Assembly (NCBI GenBank): GCA_026770025.1
Contig: JAMXDE010000004.1
Span: 248,001-312,000 of the forward strand
DNA length: 64,000 nucleotides
Direction: 5' to 3'
From: Craspedostauros australis
Lineage: Eukaryota; Bacillariophyta; Bacillariophyceae; Mastogloiales; Achnanthaceae
Part shown: positions 10,006 to 20,139 of the stretch, in pieces
Layout of the letters: every line of letters begins with the position of its first letter
How positions within the stretch are numbered: the stretch's first letter is position 1
Notes under the pieces: generated by a model
What the model was told of the DNA's origin: nothing
What the model saw: the letters and a program-made list of their open reading frames with translations, nothing else
Database searches by the model: none
Made by a program: the position numbers and the translations under genes

Positions 10006-11585
10006 GATTAACAGTCGCAAGCATCTATCGTGAGAGTGAACGGATACTGAAGTGCTGCGCATGCCCTGGTGACATCACGCTGTCCCCTTCCCTTGATTCC
10101 GGCCCAAGAAAGGCCCAACGCGTCCGTGACGACGGACCAATTGCTCGTGTGTGCAGATTGCTACGTGCCGCCACACCCGCTTTGCCCTGCTAAAGTGCAG
10201 AAAGGCTCACCCGCTGTTGCGAATATCGCAGGCGGAGTAATTTTCCTCAACAAACCAAGTTCCGCACCACTGCGTTACTTACGATAGCTGGTCAGCTAAA
10301 AGACAAAGGTATAAAAGCCCGTGAAGCAAGACACACGTAAACACTTGGCCTGGTCAGCATCGACAAAGGTGAAAGCCCGTGAAGCAAGATACACGTAAAA
10401 ACTTGGAGCGGAAAGGCCCTCTGAAACCTATCGGCAATCTCCCCGTGAGTTGTCGCGACCTGGTCAGTCGTTAACACTAAGTCTAAGCCGTACTTGAGAT
10501 CGGTTAACGTCCAAAAGGGACGCAGAGATAACTGCTAACCAGACTAGCGTCTGCCCTTGACTGGGGAAGAAACGTGATCGGTAGGAATACCGCGGAAGCA
10601 ACCCGTAAAGCTAGCATTGTGCTGATAGCAATATCACACAAGTGAGTCTAACGACACCGGAAGGCAGGTATACGCTGGACGAAAACGCGAGTGGTGGAAC
10701 CAGGTGAATTGAAGCGACTGCTGGCACCTGGGGGGCACCGCGCTCATTAGCGTGCAAAATCCTGTTAGCATCAGGTACATCGGGCAAGCTGCTGCCAGAT
10801 CTAAAAGACGTATAGCAAGCTGATCCGTGGCACTCAAAGGAGGCACGGATTGGATCGAAGGTCCAACTGGGTAAAACCAAAGGTGCATCACATCTTGGTG
10901 AAGCACAGCTGAACAAGCGCAAGAACACAGCGTTCGGAGAGACGAAATCCGAACGGGCAGGGCCATCCAACGCGCAATCCATCCGCGACGTTTCATCGCT
11001 TTTCAAGACCAACAACCAACAAACATTCCATCAACAACGCCCATTTGCGCTCAGTCCACCTTTCTGATTGGCTGTGAATTCCTACGGTTCACACAATCAC
11101 TGGTGCGTCACATCGGTTCACAACTCCTTCGCCATCCCAGTCATCCATCGGACTTCGGGTCGCGCGCCAACAAATAATCCAACCGGGAAATTCACACGGA
11201 CCTGAGTGACATCTTTTCACCGGTCACCCTTCGCATCGGATTAAGTGTGGGTGTCTTCGCATTTTGTCAATCGGGAAATTCGCTTGGTCCCGTTGGGTGT
11301 TTTTATCAATCAGTCATCCAAGATCACCCAACTACAGTCCACTTGAGATACCGTTGACGCCTTCGCCATCACTGGCGCTTTGCATCCGGCACCACTTCCA
11401 TTCCCGACGAATTCCGACAAGCGCAGAAATCCACCGTCACATCCCGGCGAACACTTCGACATCACAGCGGACGGCGCAGTCATTTCCAAGTGTGACCACT
11501 TTCCTGGGAGCTGCGGGAAAATACTCGTCCGATAATAATAACAAATTGGACCAACGACCACGTCCTCGCAACACCCAGCTACACG
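10006..11585 (+). other. Long 5' leader of Copia family III
   Basis: This 1580-base stretch lies between the LTR and the gag-pol ATG and has no long coding frame. It contains two near-identical ~60-base direct repeats starting at 10302 and 10362 (gacaaagg, agcccgtgaagcaag, acgtaa). The first includes TATAAAAG at 10310. Further on are short inverted repeats such as ggta/tacc near 10580. Length and repeats suggest an untranslated region with packaging, dimerisation or translation signals. No conventional tRNA primer site (TGG…) follows the LTR. Confidence 0.6.
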
Positions 11586-14500
11586 ATGTCCAACGCAATC
11601 CCAATCAACGACACCATCCTGGCGCACGTCCTCAGCGTTCTCGGATATGACGACTCGTCTACCGAATGGCTTATCTTGCATACCGAAGAGATCCGAACCA
11701 TCATGGATTTCGCTTCGCTTCATCGCGAAGACATGCTTGACATGAACGCCACCATCGCGCGATCTGATCCGGAACCCGACTACGTAGCCCAACTGTCTAA
11801 GGTAGCAATCCGGAAATTCACAAATGCCACTGGCTGGTTCAGTGTTCAACCTAATCCCACTGTAGAGACATGGCGGGAGCTCAATCAAGCCTCATACATG
11901 GAGTATGTCGCCCGGACGTTCACACCATCGCCCGCATCCTCAACCGCCATGCCTGACACAGCCACCAGCGCATTCCCCTTCGAACCAACGAAGACCGACC
12001 CAACGGAGAAGACCGGACGCGACCTCGCCGCAGAGTTCAACCGTAGCATCAAGCGTAACATTAGCGACTATCCCAAGTTGTCTGATGATAAATACTTCGC
12101 TACATTCCATCGTCGTCTGCGTGCCACTGCTGCTGCTCATGGCATCTCAAATGTTCTCGATGTTGACTACACCCCACCCGATGAACAAGCCGAGCTCTTC
12201 AAAGTGCAGTCCACCTTCCTGTTCAACGTGTTTGTATCCAACCTGCAGACCACGAAGAGTAGGAAGTGTGTCACTCCGTATGAGTCGATCTGTGATGGTC
12301 AAGCCGTCTACTGCATGTTGGTCCGCGAGTACACCACCGGTGCCACCGCCGTCAACACCATCCGACGCATCCGAGACGAGATCATCAAGTTCAAGCTGGA
12401 CAAGCAGTGGCGCAAAACTCGTGAGCAGTTCCTGGACCTGTGGCAACACAAGGTGCACGAACTTGAGGCATTGCGGGACGATCCGATCGACGACGCAACG
12501 AAGAAGGAGTGGTTGACCAACGCCATCGAGGCCGACAAGGCTCTGTACCAGTCTATCTTCCAGACTGACTACCTGCAGACCGCAATTCTGGCCTACTCAC
12601 CAGGCAAGACCGCGACCACCATGGAGTTCGATACTCTCGTTGAGCTCGTTCGATCGTACGCCGTCCAACTCGATGGCCACGACGCCAACAAGCCAAAGAC
12701 GCCACGCCAAGTCAACAACACCGATCAACGCAAGCAACGTGGGAAGGATAAGGACGACGGACCCAACCTCTGGAAGCCCAACAAGGACTACAGCAAGGAG
12801 ACACGAGAACGACTGCCGCGAGAGGAGTTCCAGAAGCTGACTGACAAGCAACGCAGCGACTTCCTCCAAGCCCGGCGAGCCAAGTCTGGACGTGGTAAGA
12901 AGGACAAGCCTAGGCGTTCTGCCAACAACACCAACCGCAGTGGGTCCACATCCAACCAGAACGACCAACAGGACACCCAGACCAACGACAAAGGTAGTAA
13001 CAATAACGAATCTAGTTCTACCGCTGGAACAGCAATCAACCGTATGCTCTCCAATGCCATGTCTAGCGCGTCCGGGAGCCCGCCGACTACCCTCGTCATT
13101 GACGGTCGCACCTACACCCTGTCTCACACGAACGTATCGTACAAGTTCAACAACGCGAACGTGACTGTGCAAGGCGCATTGGTGGATGGAGGTGCGAACG
13201 GCGGTCTCGTTGGCGATGACATGCTGGTGATGGAGTCCACGTCCAACCGTGCTGATGTCTCTGGAATCGGCGACGCAGAGATCAAGGATCTGGCGCTGGT
13301 CACGGCCACCGCTGTCATCCAGACCACCTCAGGGCCGGTGATCGGTTGGTTCCATCAGTACGCCAACTACGGGAAAGGGCGCACCATCCATTCTGCCAAC
13401 CAACTCGCGGCGTTTGGATTGGATGTCAATGAGCGACCAAAGAACCTCCCTGGCGGTCGGCAAACCATCGTCACGCCAGACGGATTCATCATCCCGCTCA
13501 CCGTGCGTCAAGGCCTCGCATACATGGATATGCACAAGCCAACTCAGGCGGAGCTAGACGATCTGCCACACGTGTTCTTCACCTCCGACCAAGAATGGGA
13601 CCCATCTGTCCTGGACGGGGAGGCTGATCTGGACAACATTCCCGCAACCGAACGCGGCGAAGACGACGACATCGACATCACCATCTCCAAGTGCGTTCAG
13701 TACGTTCAATCCGCTGCAACGCTCGGGGATGGGGAGAAGGCAACACCGGCCGGGCCACGCAACATCGTGGGTAAAGCGCCCAACTTCCATGCGCTACGGC
13801 CATACTTCGGGTGGATTCCAGCAGACCGCGTGCGTGACACTCTTGCATGTACTACCCAGTGGTACCGCATGTCTGAGCGTTATCCCATGCGTAAGCACTA
13901 TAAGTCTAGATTCCCCGCAGCCAATGTCAACCGACTACACGATGTTGTTTCCATGGACACGTTGTTCTCTGACACGCCTGCTCATCATGATGGAGTTCCC
14001 GGACACGGTGGATGTACCATGGTACAGGTGTTTGTAGGATCCAACACGCGCCTCACAGCGGCGTACCCTCTGGCAAGCGAATCCCATGTTCCCCATGTTG
14101 TGCAAGACTTCATTCGGGAGCATGGTGCCATGGACGTGTTGATGTCCGACAACGCCACGGCGCAGATCGGGGGCAAGATGAAGGACATCCTCCGGCAGTA
14201 CTGCATCGCGGACCACCAGTCCGAACCACACCACCAACATCAGAATCCTGTCGAGCGACGCATCCAGGATATCAAGCGCACCACCAACGGCATCATGGAC
14301 CGAACTGGCACCCCTGCCAGGTTCTGGCTCATCTGCACCTTGTACGTCGTGGGACTGCTCAACCATCTGTCACAGTCCACGGCCGGTCACATCACACCCA
14401 TCCAAGCCGCCACTGGCCAACGTCCCGACGTGAGCAAGTACCTCAACTTCCACTGGTGGGAGCCGGTGTACTACAAGGTTGGGAATGCTGCCTTCCCGGG

Positions 14501-17045
14501 CACCACGCAGGAACGGCGTGGACGCTGGGCTGGACCGTGCGAGCACAAGGGTGACGAACTGACGTTCTGGGTACTGGATGATGCAACGCAACGGCTGTTG
14601 CCACGCTCGAGCATCCGACGTGTGTCTGATGACGCGCGAAACCTTCGGGCGGACTACCCCCTGCCTGCTTCTGGGGAGGAGGGTGACGTGGGTGACGAAG
14701 CTAGCGAAACCGTAAATCCAGATGATTTCGATAGTGACAGCACGCCTAAACCTAGACAACCCGTTGTGCATGCACTATCTGACTTGGTAGCCACATCACA
14801 CGGAGAATCAGATCCTGGCGTAGTCACAGTCCCCAAATTCAGTCCTGATGAGCTGCTCGGATTGACCTTCCTCCACCAACAGGATGGACTCAAGTGGAGA
14901 GCTCGCGTAATCCGCAAGATCAAGGACGGAGACGCAGCCAACCATGACAACATCAAGATGCTCATCGCATACGGCGACGATGACACCGAAGAACTCATCG
15001 CGTACACGGATTTAGCTGACATCATCGAACAGCAGCACGAACAGGAGATCGGCGACGGGGAGATGTGCGTTTTCAAAGCCATCACCGGTCATGAAGGCCC
15101 ATTCCACTCCAGTCACAGCAAGTACAACGGCTCCTCCTACAACGTAAAGGTACAATGGGAGGATGGCAGTGTGACCATGGAACCACTGGATGTGATCGCC
15201 AAAGACGACCCTGTATCCTGTGCAAAGTACGCCGCAGACAACAACCTCCTCGGTCTGCCTGGCTGGAAGCGATTCCGTAAACTAGCAAAGAGAAAGAAGA
15301 AACTCAATCGTCTCATCAATGCTAGTAAACGCAAAGCTCGTGCACAAGGTCCTATCTTCAAGTTTGGTGTTCAAGTTCCACGCAACGGAAAGGAAGCACG
15401 CCAGCTTGATGAGAAGAACGGCAATTCCAAGTGGGTAGATGCTGAGAGAAAAGAAATGGATCAGCTCCACGAATATGGCACGTTCAAGGATCTCGGAAAG
15501 AACGCTCGGAAACCAGATGGATACAAGCAGATCAAGCTCCTCTGGGTGTACGACGTGAAACACGACCTCCGGCACAAGGCAAGATGCGTAGCAGGAGGCC
15601 ACCTAACGGATCCATGCAAAGATATGGCATATGCTGGAGTAGTCAATCTCAGATCATTCAGGATTGCACTGCTTGCTGCAGAACTCAACAACCTCAAGCC
15701 CATGGTGGGTGATATTGGTAATGCCTATCTAGAAGCCTACACAAAAGAGAAGATCTGTTTCGTAGCTGGTCCTGAGTTCCAAGAGTTTGCTGGTCACATG
15801 ATGATCATTGTGAAAGCGCTCTACGGACTACGCACATCCGGTGCTCGATTCCACGAGTCTCTGGCCGACACACTCCGCGACATGAAGTTCTTTCAGTGCA
15901 AAGCTGACCCGGATGTGTGGATGAGGGATGCTGGTAGATGCTGGGAATACATCTGTGTGTACGTAGATGATCTGATGGCCGTCATGGAAGACCCACAGTC
16001 ATTCTTCGACACGCTCATCAACAAGTACAAGTACAAGTTGAAAGGTGTAGGACCAATCAAGTATCACCTCGGCGCAGACTTCGACCGTGACAAAGACGGA
16101 ACCCTGACTATGAGCCCGCAATCTTACATCAAACGGATGCTGGCGAATTACGAACAGGTGCATGGGGAGCTTCCACGGACCTACACCAGTCCCATGGAAC
16201 ACAACGACAACCCCGAGCTAGACACATCACGCGAACTAAACCCTGTAGAGACCAGACAGTTTCAATCACTCATCGGCGCCCTTCAATGGTGCATCACATT
16301 GGGACGGTTTGATATTGCTGCAGCTGTGATGACTTTGTCTAGATTCAGAGCTCAACCCAGGATTGGTCACATGGACCGCGCTAAACGTGTGTATGGATAC
16401 CTCCGAAAGCGTTCTGATGCCGCCATCAGGTTCAGAACGGGAATTCCAGATCACGAGCGTTTCTTCAAGGTTCCTGACCATGAATGGATGTACTCTGTGT
16501 ATGGTGACGCCGAAGAGGAGACCGCAGACGACGATCCAACACCCAAAGGCAAGGCAGTTCGAATGACGACGTTTGTAGATGCCAATCTCATGCACTGCAA
16601 AGTGACAGGCAAATCTGCAACTGGTGTTCTCCATCTGCTCAACCAGACACCCATCGAATGGTTCAGCAAACGCCAGACCACTGTCGAGACTGCAACCTAT
16701 GGATCGGAGTTCGTCGCGGCAAGACAGGCAACAGAGCAAGTGATTGCTATGCGCCTTACTCTTCGCGCAATGGGAATTCCCCTGGACGGACCCGCCTGGA
16801 TGTTCGGAGACAACCAGAGTGTGATCACTTCCTCCACCATTCCCAACAGTGTGTTGTCCAAACGACACAACGCATTGGCGTACCACCGCGTGCGTGCCGC
16901 AGTAGCTGCGAAGATCCTGCATTTCTGCAAGATAGACGGAACGGAAAACGTAGCCGACGTCATGACCAAGTTCCTTCCATGGGCGAAGTACTGGCCGTTA
17001 GTGAGGCCGCTTCTATTCTGGAAAGGAGAGACTCTGGGTGGATGA
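11586..17045 (+). CDS. Gag-Pol polyprotein, Copia family III
   Basis: This is a 1819-codon open frame. Residues 1-480 are Gag-like, with a basic, Asn/Gln-rich end and no CCHC zinc knuckle. A protease-like site VDGGANGG lies at 533-540, with Gly where most Copia proteases have Ser or Thr (DSG/DTG). Integrase has D791 (SMDTLF), D855 (MSDNA) and E890 (NPVER). Residues 1180-1250 look like a chromodomain-type or family-specific module (VQWEDGSVTMEPLDVI). Reverse transcriptase contains YVDD at 1459-1462. RNase H residues are D1664, E1708, D1742 and D1790. The PR-IN-RT-RH order is that of Ty1/Copia. No frameshift separates gag from pol. The ATG at 11586 is the first in frame. All catalytic motifs are kept, so the protein is likely functional. 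Confidence 0.93.
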   Translation: MSNAIPINDTILAHVLSVLGYDDSSTEWLILHTEEIRTIMDFASLHREDMLDMNATIARSDPEPDYVAQLSKVAIRKFTNATGWFSVQPNPTVETWRELNQASYMEYVARTFTPSPASSTAMPDTATSAFPFEPTKTDPTEKTGRDLAAEFNRSIKRNISDYPKLSDDKYFATFHRRLRATAAAHGISNVLDVDYTPPDEQAELFKVQSTFLFNVFVSNLQTTKSRKCVTPYESICDGQAVYCMLVREYTTGATAVNTIRRIRDEIIKFKLDKQWRKTREQFLDLWQHKVHELEALRDDPIDDATKKEWLTNAIEADKALYQSIFQTDYLQTAILAYSPGKTATTMEFDTLVELVRSYAVQLDGHDANKPKTPRQVNNTDQRKQRGKDKDDGPNLWKPNKDYSKETRERLPREEFQKLTDKQRSDFLQARRAKSGRGKKDKPRRSANNTNRSGSTSNQNDQQDTQTNDKGSNNNESSSTAGTAINRMLSNAMSSASGSPPTTLVIDGRTYTLSHTNVSYKFNNANVTVQGALVDGGANGGLVGDDMLVMESTSNRADVSGIGDAEIKDLALVTATAVIQTTSGPVIGWFHQYANYGKGRTIHSANQLAAFGLDVNERPKNLPGGRQTIVTPDGFIIPLTVRQGLAYMDMHKPTQAELDDLPHVFFTSDQEWDPSVLDGEADLDNIPATERGEDDDIDITISKCVQYVQSAATLGDGEKATPAGPRNIVGKAPNFHALRPYFGWIPADRVRDTLACTTQWYRMSERYPMRKHYKSRFPAANVNRLHDVVSMDTLFSDTPAHHDGVPGHGGCTMVQVFVGSNTRLTAAYPLASESHVPHVVQDFIREHGAMDVLMSDNATAQIGGKMKDILRQYCIADHQSEPHHQHQNPVERRIQDIKRTTNGIMDRTGTPARFWLICTLYVVGLLNHLSQSTAGHITPIQAATGQRPDVSKYLNFHWWEPVYYKVGNAAFPGTTQERRGRWAGPCEHKGDELTFWVLDDATQRLLPRSSIRRVSDDARNLRADYPLPASGEEGDVGDEASETVNPDDFDSDSTPKPRQPVVHALSDLVATSHGESDPGVVTVPKFSPDELLGLTFLHQQDGLKWRARVIRKIKDGDAANHDNIKMLIAYGDDDTEELIAYTDLADIIEQQHEQEIGDGEMCVFKAITGHEGPFHSSHSKYNGSSYNVKVQWEDGSVTMEPLDVIAKDDPVSCAKYAADNNLLGLPGWKRFRKLAKRKKKLNRLINASKRKARAQGPIFKFGVQVPRNGKEARQLDEKNGNSKWVDAERKEMDQLHEYGTFKDLGKNARKPDGYKQIKLLWVYDVKHDLRHKARCVAGGHLTDPCKDMAYAGVVNLRSFRIALLAAELNNLKPMVGDIGNAYLEAYTKEKICFVAGPEFQEFAGHMMIIVKALYGLRTSGARFHESLADTLRDMKFFQCKADPDVWMRDAGRCWEYICVYVDDLMAVMEDPQSFFDTLINKYKYKLKGVGPIKYHLGADFDRDKDGTLTMSPQSYIKRMLANYEQVHGELPRTYTSPMEHNDNPELDTSRELNPVETRQFQSLIGALQWCITLGRFDIAAAVMTLSRFRAQPRIGHMDRAKRVYGYLRKRSDAAIRFRTGIPDHERFFKVPDHEWMYSVYGDAEEETADDDPTPKGKAVRMTTFVDANLMHCKVTGKSATGVLHLLNQTPIEWFSKRQTTVETATYGSEFVAARQATEQVIAMRLTLRAMGIPLDGPAWMFGDNQSVITSSTIPNSVLSKRHNALAYHRVRAAVAAKILHFCKIDGTENVADVMTKFLPWAKYWPLVRPLLFWKGETLGG

Positions 17046-17069
17046 ACAAGACTCCCGACTATAGGGGAG

Positions 17070-17782
17070 TATCAACATCTAGATCGAAATTAAGGTACCC
17101 ATCTCCCATGACTAGAACGTGATTCAATATTTTCTGATTCGACTCGATTTGAGAGTATAGTCGGATGAGTCCTGATACACGATTGAGATTCAGTCACTAC
17201 TGTCATCGAATCTGACGTAGGCACTGACATCATCGATGACATCAGAGGATCGGTCATTGTGATCCTCGGAATCGAGATTATGTTTTAGTCATGGTACGCT
17301 GACCTGTCTAGCCATGCCGAGTGCATCATTGAGCACGTAGCAACAACATTTAGGATCCAGAACAACATCGTCAGAGGTGATGCATGCACCACGTCGACGT
17401 AGACGGATCAACTCATATGTGATCAAACAGAGATCAAGATTAGGCAAGACCAGGAGAGATGAAGAAAGACCCAAGGGCGAGAATAACACGAGATATCGTG
17501 TAAATCAACATGCCATCTTGGGCAATGTTTTAGGAAAGACTGCGAGATACAACACGAGGTAATCAAGCAGCACGTTAGCAACCGTGCAATAGGCACCATC
17601 ATTAGAAATAGGAGATCATCATCTCATAATCCAAACTCAATCATCAATTGACACACCAACTAATAGCAACAACAACAACACCAAACACACCAACTCCACC
17701 TCTTGGCTTGATCACCCTGGCGGCGTAGTAAGTGCAGTGTTTGGTGCTCCCCTCTTGTCCTGTGTGTAATTGCTGATTATCA
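17070..17782 (+). repeat. 3' LTR, Copia family III
   Basis: This is an apparently perfect repeat of 9293-10005. It is preceded by a purine-rich tract (ataggggag, 17061-17069), the expected plus-strand primer, and followed by the duplicated target CTGTG at 17783-17787. Confidence 0.93.
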
Positions 17783-18190
17783 CTGTGAAAGGCAAGAAGA
17801 AGGATGAGGAAGCCAAGAAGCCAAGTGCCATGACTCCTGAAGAGGAGGCTGAGTACAAGAAGGCATTGGCAAAGTACGCGTTTGAAGAACTGACCATGGC
17901 TATTAGCCATGAGACCACCGAAGGCAATGTTGCCTTCATGGCTGTGTTGGGATGCAAGAGCAGTGCTTACGAGGGAGGAGACCCACGTAAGGCGTGGAAG
18001 GCTCTTGAGCGTATCTATGAGCAGCGCACTGCGCCTATGAAGGCAAAATTGTTGGCGCAGCTCAACGGGATGCGCATGAAGAAGGGAGAACACCCGGACA
18101 CGTTCCTCACCGAGATGGAAGTACTCCGCGGACGTCTCTCCCACGCCGGAGTCGATTTGAACATGACGCAGTACCACATGCTCGTGCTTA

Positions 18191-18560
18191 ATAAATAAAT
18201 AACTCAAGGATTAGTCGGTCTTATGCTGCGACTGCGTCGGCGACGCTTTTCTCCGCCTCCTTTCAACTCCATGTGGAACACATGGAGGGGGTACGGAATC
18301 TAAGGTATGTGTACTGGACTTTGGCTGCATGTCTGCTGGGTACTCTCACTTGGGTGCTTCTGTCGGACGTCGGATTTGGAAGCCTGTGCGCGAGTGGACT
18401 TGCATCCACCTGGCCAGCGGTCCTGCGGCCATGCGGGTATGGAGTAGCCTTGCGGCCTGCTCCATCCACAGGGCTATGCTTGCTGCGTCGGCGTCCCTGG
18501 GAGTTGTCGGAAAAAGTGAAAATGTAGTTATTTCTGTCGGAGCCCATTGCCAACCACGCC
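18191..18560 (-). repeat. Probable 3' end of a LINE-like element
   Basis: The sequence begins taataaataaataactcaa, directly after the truncated family II gag. The LINE fragment farther on ends in closely similar bases at 31903-31920 (taaataaataactcaatga). Read on the minus strand both finish in a TTTA-type tail, as some non-LTR retrotransposons do. The body here shows no reverse transcriptase, so it would be a severely 5'-truncated copy. Its left boundary is not defined. Confidence 0.4.
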
Positions 18561-18940
18561 AATCAGAATCCTCGATTGACTAATACGACCCAATACTGAC
18601 ATTTGAATTTTTCCTCAGCTGACTCATTCGTGATTCGAATTGGTTCACGAAAGTGATTGATTGAGGGTGCTGGGACACCCGGCAAAATGGGTCGAATTAG
18701 TCTATCTTGGAGGCTACAAACCCAGCCAATCAAAACTCGTTGTTTTTGCGATGACAAAAGATCCCACAAGAGGAATGTTCTCGAATCAAATTTGCGTTCT
18801 CAGGAACTCTTTGAAGGTCATAGCTTCCAGTTTTATTTATGGGTATTTCATGGAGAAACTCCGAAAATGACTCTGCAATACTGTGTCTTGATTTAATCCC
18901 GACCAGTCGTGCGAAAACCGAACCCTTGATTTAAATAGCC
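18561..18940. other. Unassigned DNA
   Basis: No gene or repeat is recognised. A few short open frames cover 18657-18896, but none resembles a protein family. Composition becomes A/T-rich toward the minisatellite that follows. Confidence 0.5.
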
Positions 18941-19098
18941 GTCATTCGATTTTTTTATCCGTCATTCGATTTAAATATCCGTCATTCGATTTTAATATCC
19001 GTCATTCGATTTATTTATCCGTCATTCGATTTTAATATCCGTCATTCGATTTATTTATCCGTCACTCGATTTAATTATCCGTCATTCGATTTATTTAG
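18941..19098 (+). repeat. 20-bp minisatellite, array 1 (8 units)
   Basis: Eight consecutive units share GTCATTCGATTT followed by a variable A/T part and ATCC. The variable part alternates between types such as aaat, taat and attt. A partial unit precedes the first. There is no non-repetitive spacer between units. Confidence 0.95.
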
Positions 19099-19911
19099 TT
19101 ATCAATCCATTGTCTTCACGGGACACCATTGCCACTATCGGACTAGTTCGACTAAACGAGGTTCTCGTCACATCGCGATTGATGAAACGGAAACAGACCA
19201 ACAGACCACGAATACAAAGACGGGGCTTGACGAGAGCAACACATGATGCTCCCGCGCTCGTTTCAGATGGCCAAGCCAGGCAAAACCACTCCACAACATC
19301 AAGTATCAACGTAGTGTAGCGAACGCGATACAAATGCAATACACACCGATGCACGCATGTGTTGCATCCTACATCGCTTTAGACCAGTGTGATGTCATGC
19401 TCATTTCGTCTGTTCTGCACTTGGTTTTGCGGTATCAGTGAAGGTGTCTCTTTGTTCGAAGGGTAGTCGCATTGTATTTCTCTGTGCATTGCTCACAAAT
19501 CCTGCCGTTCGCCACAAACAATCGCCATGAGATTCCCCCCGCCCCACGCTTCCTCCTTCCAACAAAGCAAAGCCGCTGGCACGAGCGGCAGCCATACCAT
19601 TCCAATGGCTCTCTCCTGCTCCTCTTCTTCCAATACAGTACCAAATGGACAACAGATCAGAACTCTTCAAGGTTGACCACGAACTCTTTGCACAGTCTGC
19701 TTCACATTTATACAATTGTAACCAAAATAAAACGTTTATTAGACAATAACACTCCAACTCCACACTCGTCTCTGTTGTGATCCGTCCAGAGTCGAGGAGA
19801 GCCACCATTTCGTGGTTTGCTTGTGTGACCAAGTGCACTTGATTAGTTCGATCACTTGCCGGCCTTGTCTTCTTGGGTCACGAGTGACAAACTTGTGCGA
19901 CTTATTTATCC
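19099..19911. other. Spacer between minisatellite arrays
   Basis: About 810 bases separate two arrays of the same 20-bp repeat. Frames exist on both strands (for example 19401-19838 minus and 19472-19780 plus), but they overlap each other and match no family. With identical arrays on both sides, the stretch could be the body of a small mobile unit or simply DNA enclosed by repeat spread. Confidence 0.4.
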
Positions 19912-19989
19912 GTCATTCGATTTAAATATCCGTCATTCGATTTATTTATCCGTCACTCGATTTATTTATCCGTCATTCGATTTATTTAG
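19912..19989 (+). repeat. 20-bp minisatellite, array 2 (4 units)
   Basis: Four units carry the same GTCATTCGATTT core as array 1, in the same orientation and phase, one with cactcg in place of cattcg as also seen in array 1. Confidence 0.95.
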
Positions 19990-20139
19990 AATTAGAAACT
20001 GTTTGTCATCGGTATAGACGGGACTCGATCAATTAGGCCAGCGGCATCAATGCCTTGTTTTGTTTCTCCGAAATAGGTCCAACAGAATTCCTCACTAAGT
20101 TTTTCGAAAGGAGATTCGTTCTTCGCCAATCGTGGAATG

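Larger units (their letters stand above)
9293..17782 (+). mobile_element. Copia family III retrotransposon, apparently intact and young
   Basis: Two 713-bp LTRs (9293-10005 and 17070-17782) read identical base for base by eye. They bracket a 1.58-kb leader and a single open gag-pol frame. The target-site duplication is CTGTG. The LTR ends are TATCAACA...GATTATCA, i.e. TA..CA instead of TG..CA. Identical LTRs, an open polyprotein and an intact target duplication together indicate a recent insertion and possibly a still active element. Confidence 0.93.
8272..18190 (+). mobile_element. Truncated Copia family II element, split by a family III element
   Basis: A 747-bp 5' LTR (8272-9018) is followed by a leader and gag matching the fuller family II copy at 43458-51073. 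At 9293-17782 a family III element interrupts it. Gag resumes at 17783 and runs to 18190, where the match ends at a probable LINE tail. The remainder of gag, all of pol and the 3' LTR are missing. Confidence 0.85.
9098..18190 (+). pseudogene. Interrupted gag of Copia family II
   Basis: The first part (9098-9292) starts ATG ACA TCC and encodes residues matching 1-65 of the family II Gag at 44285. The second part (17783-18190) continues in register from residue 66 to about residue 200, ending in MTQYHMLVLN just before a stop supplied by foreign sequence. Residue differences from the fuller copy are few. The break is an 8.49-kb Copia family III insertion flanked by the duplicated pentamer CTGTG (9288-9292 and 17783-17787). 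Confidence 0.85.

Noticed and set aside
11905..16922. Several open frames overlapping the family III gag-pol in other frames and strands
   Set aside because: Shadows of a 1819-codon frame with conserved catalytic motifs; they lack domains.
18263..18583. Overlapping frames of 84-99 codons on both strands
   Set aside because: No domain or family resemblance, and they lie in the probable LINE 3' region.
18941..19098. Possible CRISPR-like array
   Set aside because: The 20-bp units are contiguous with no unique spacers, and the sequence is eukaryotic; it is a minisatellite.
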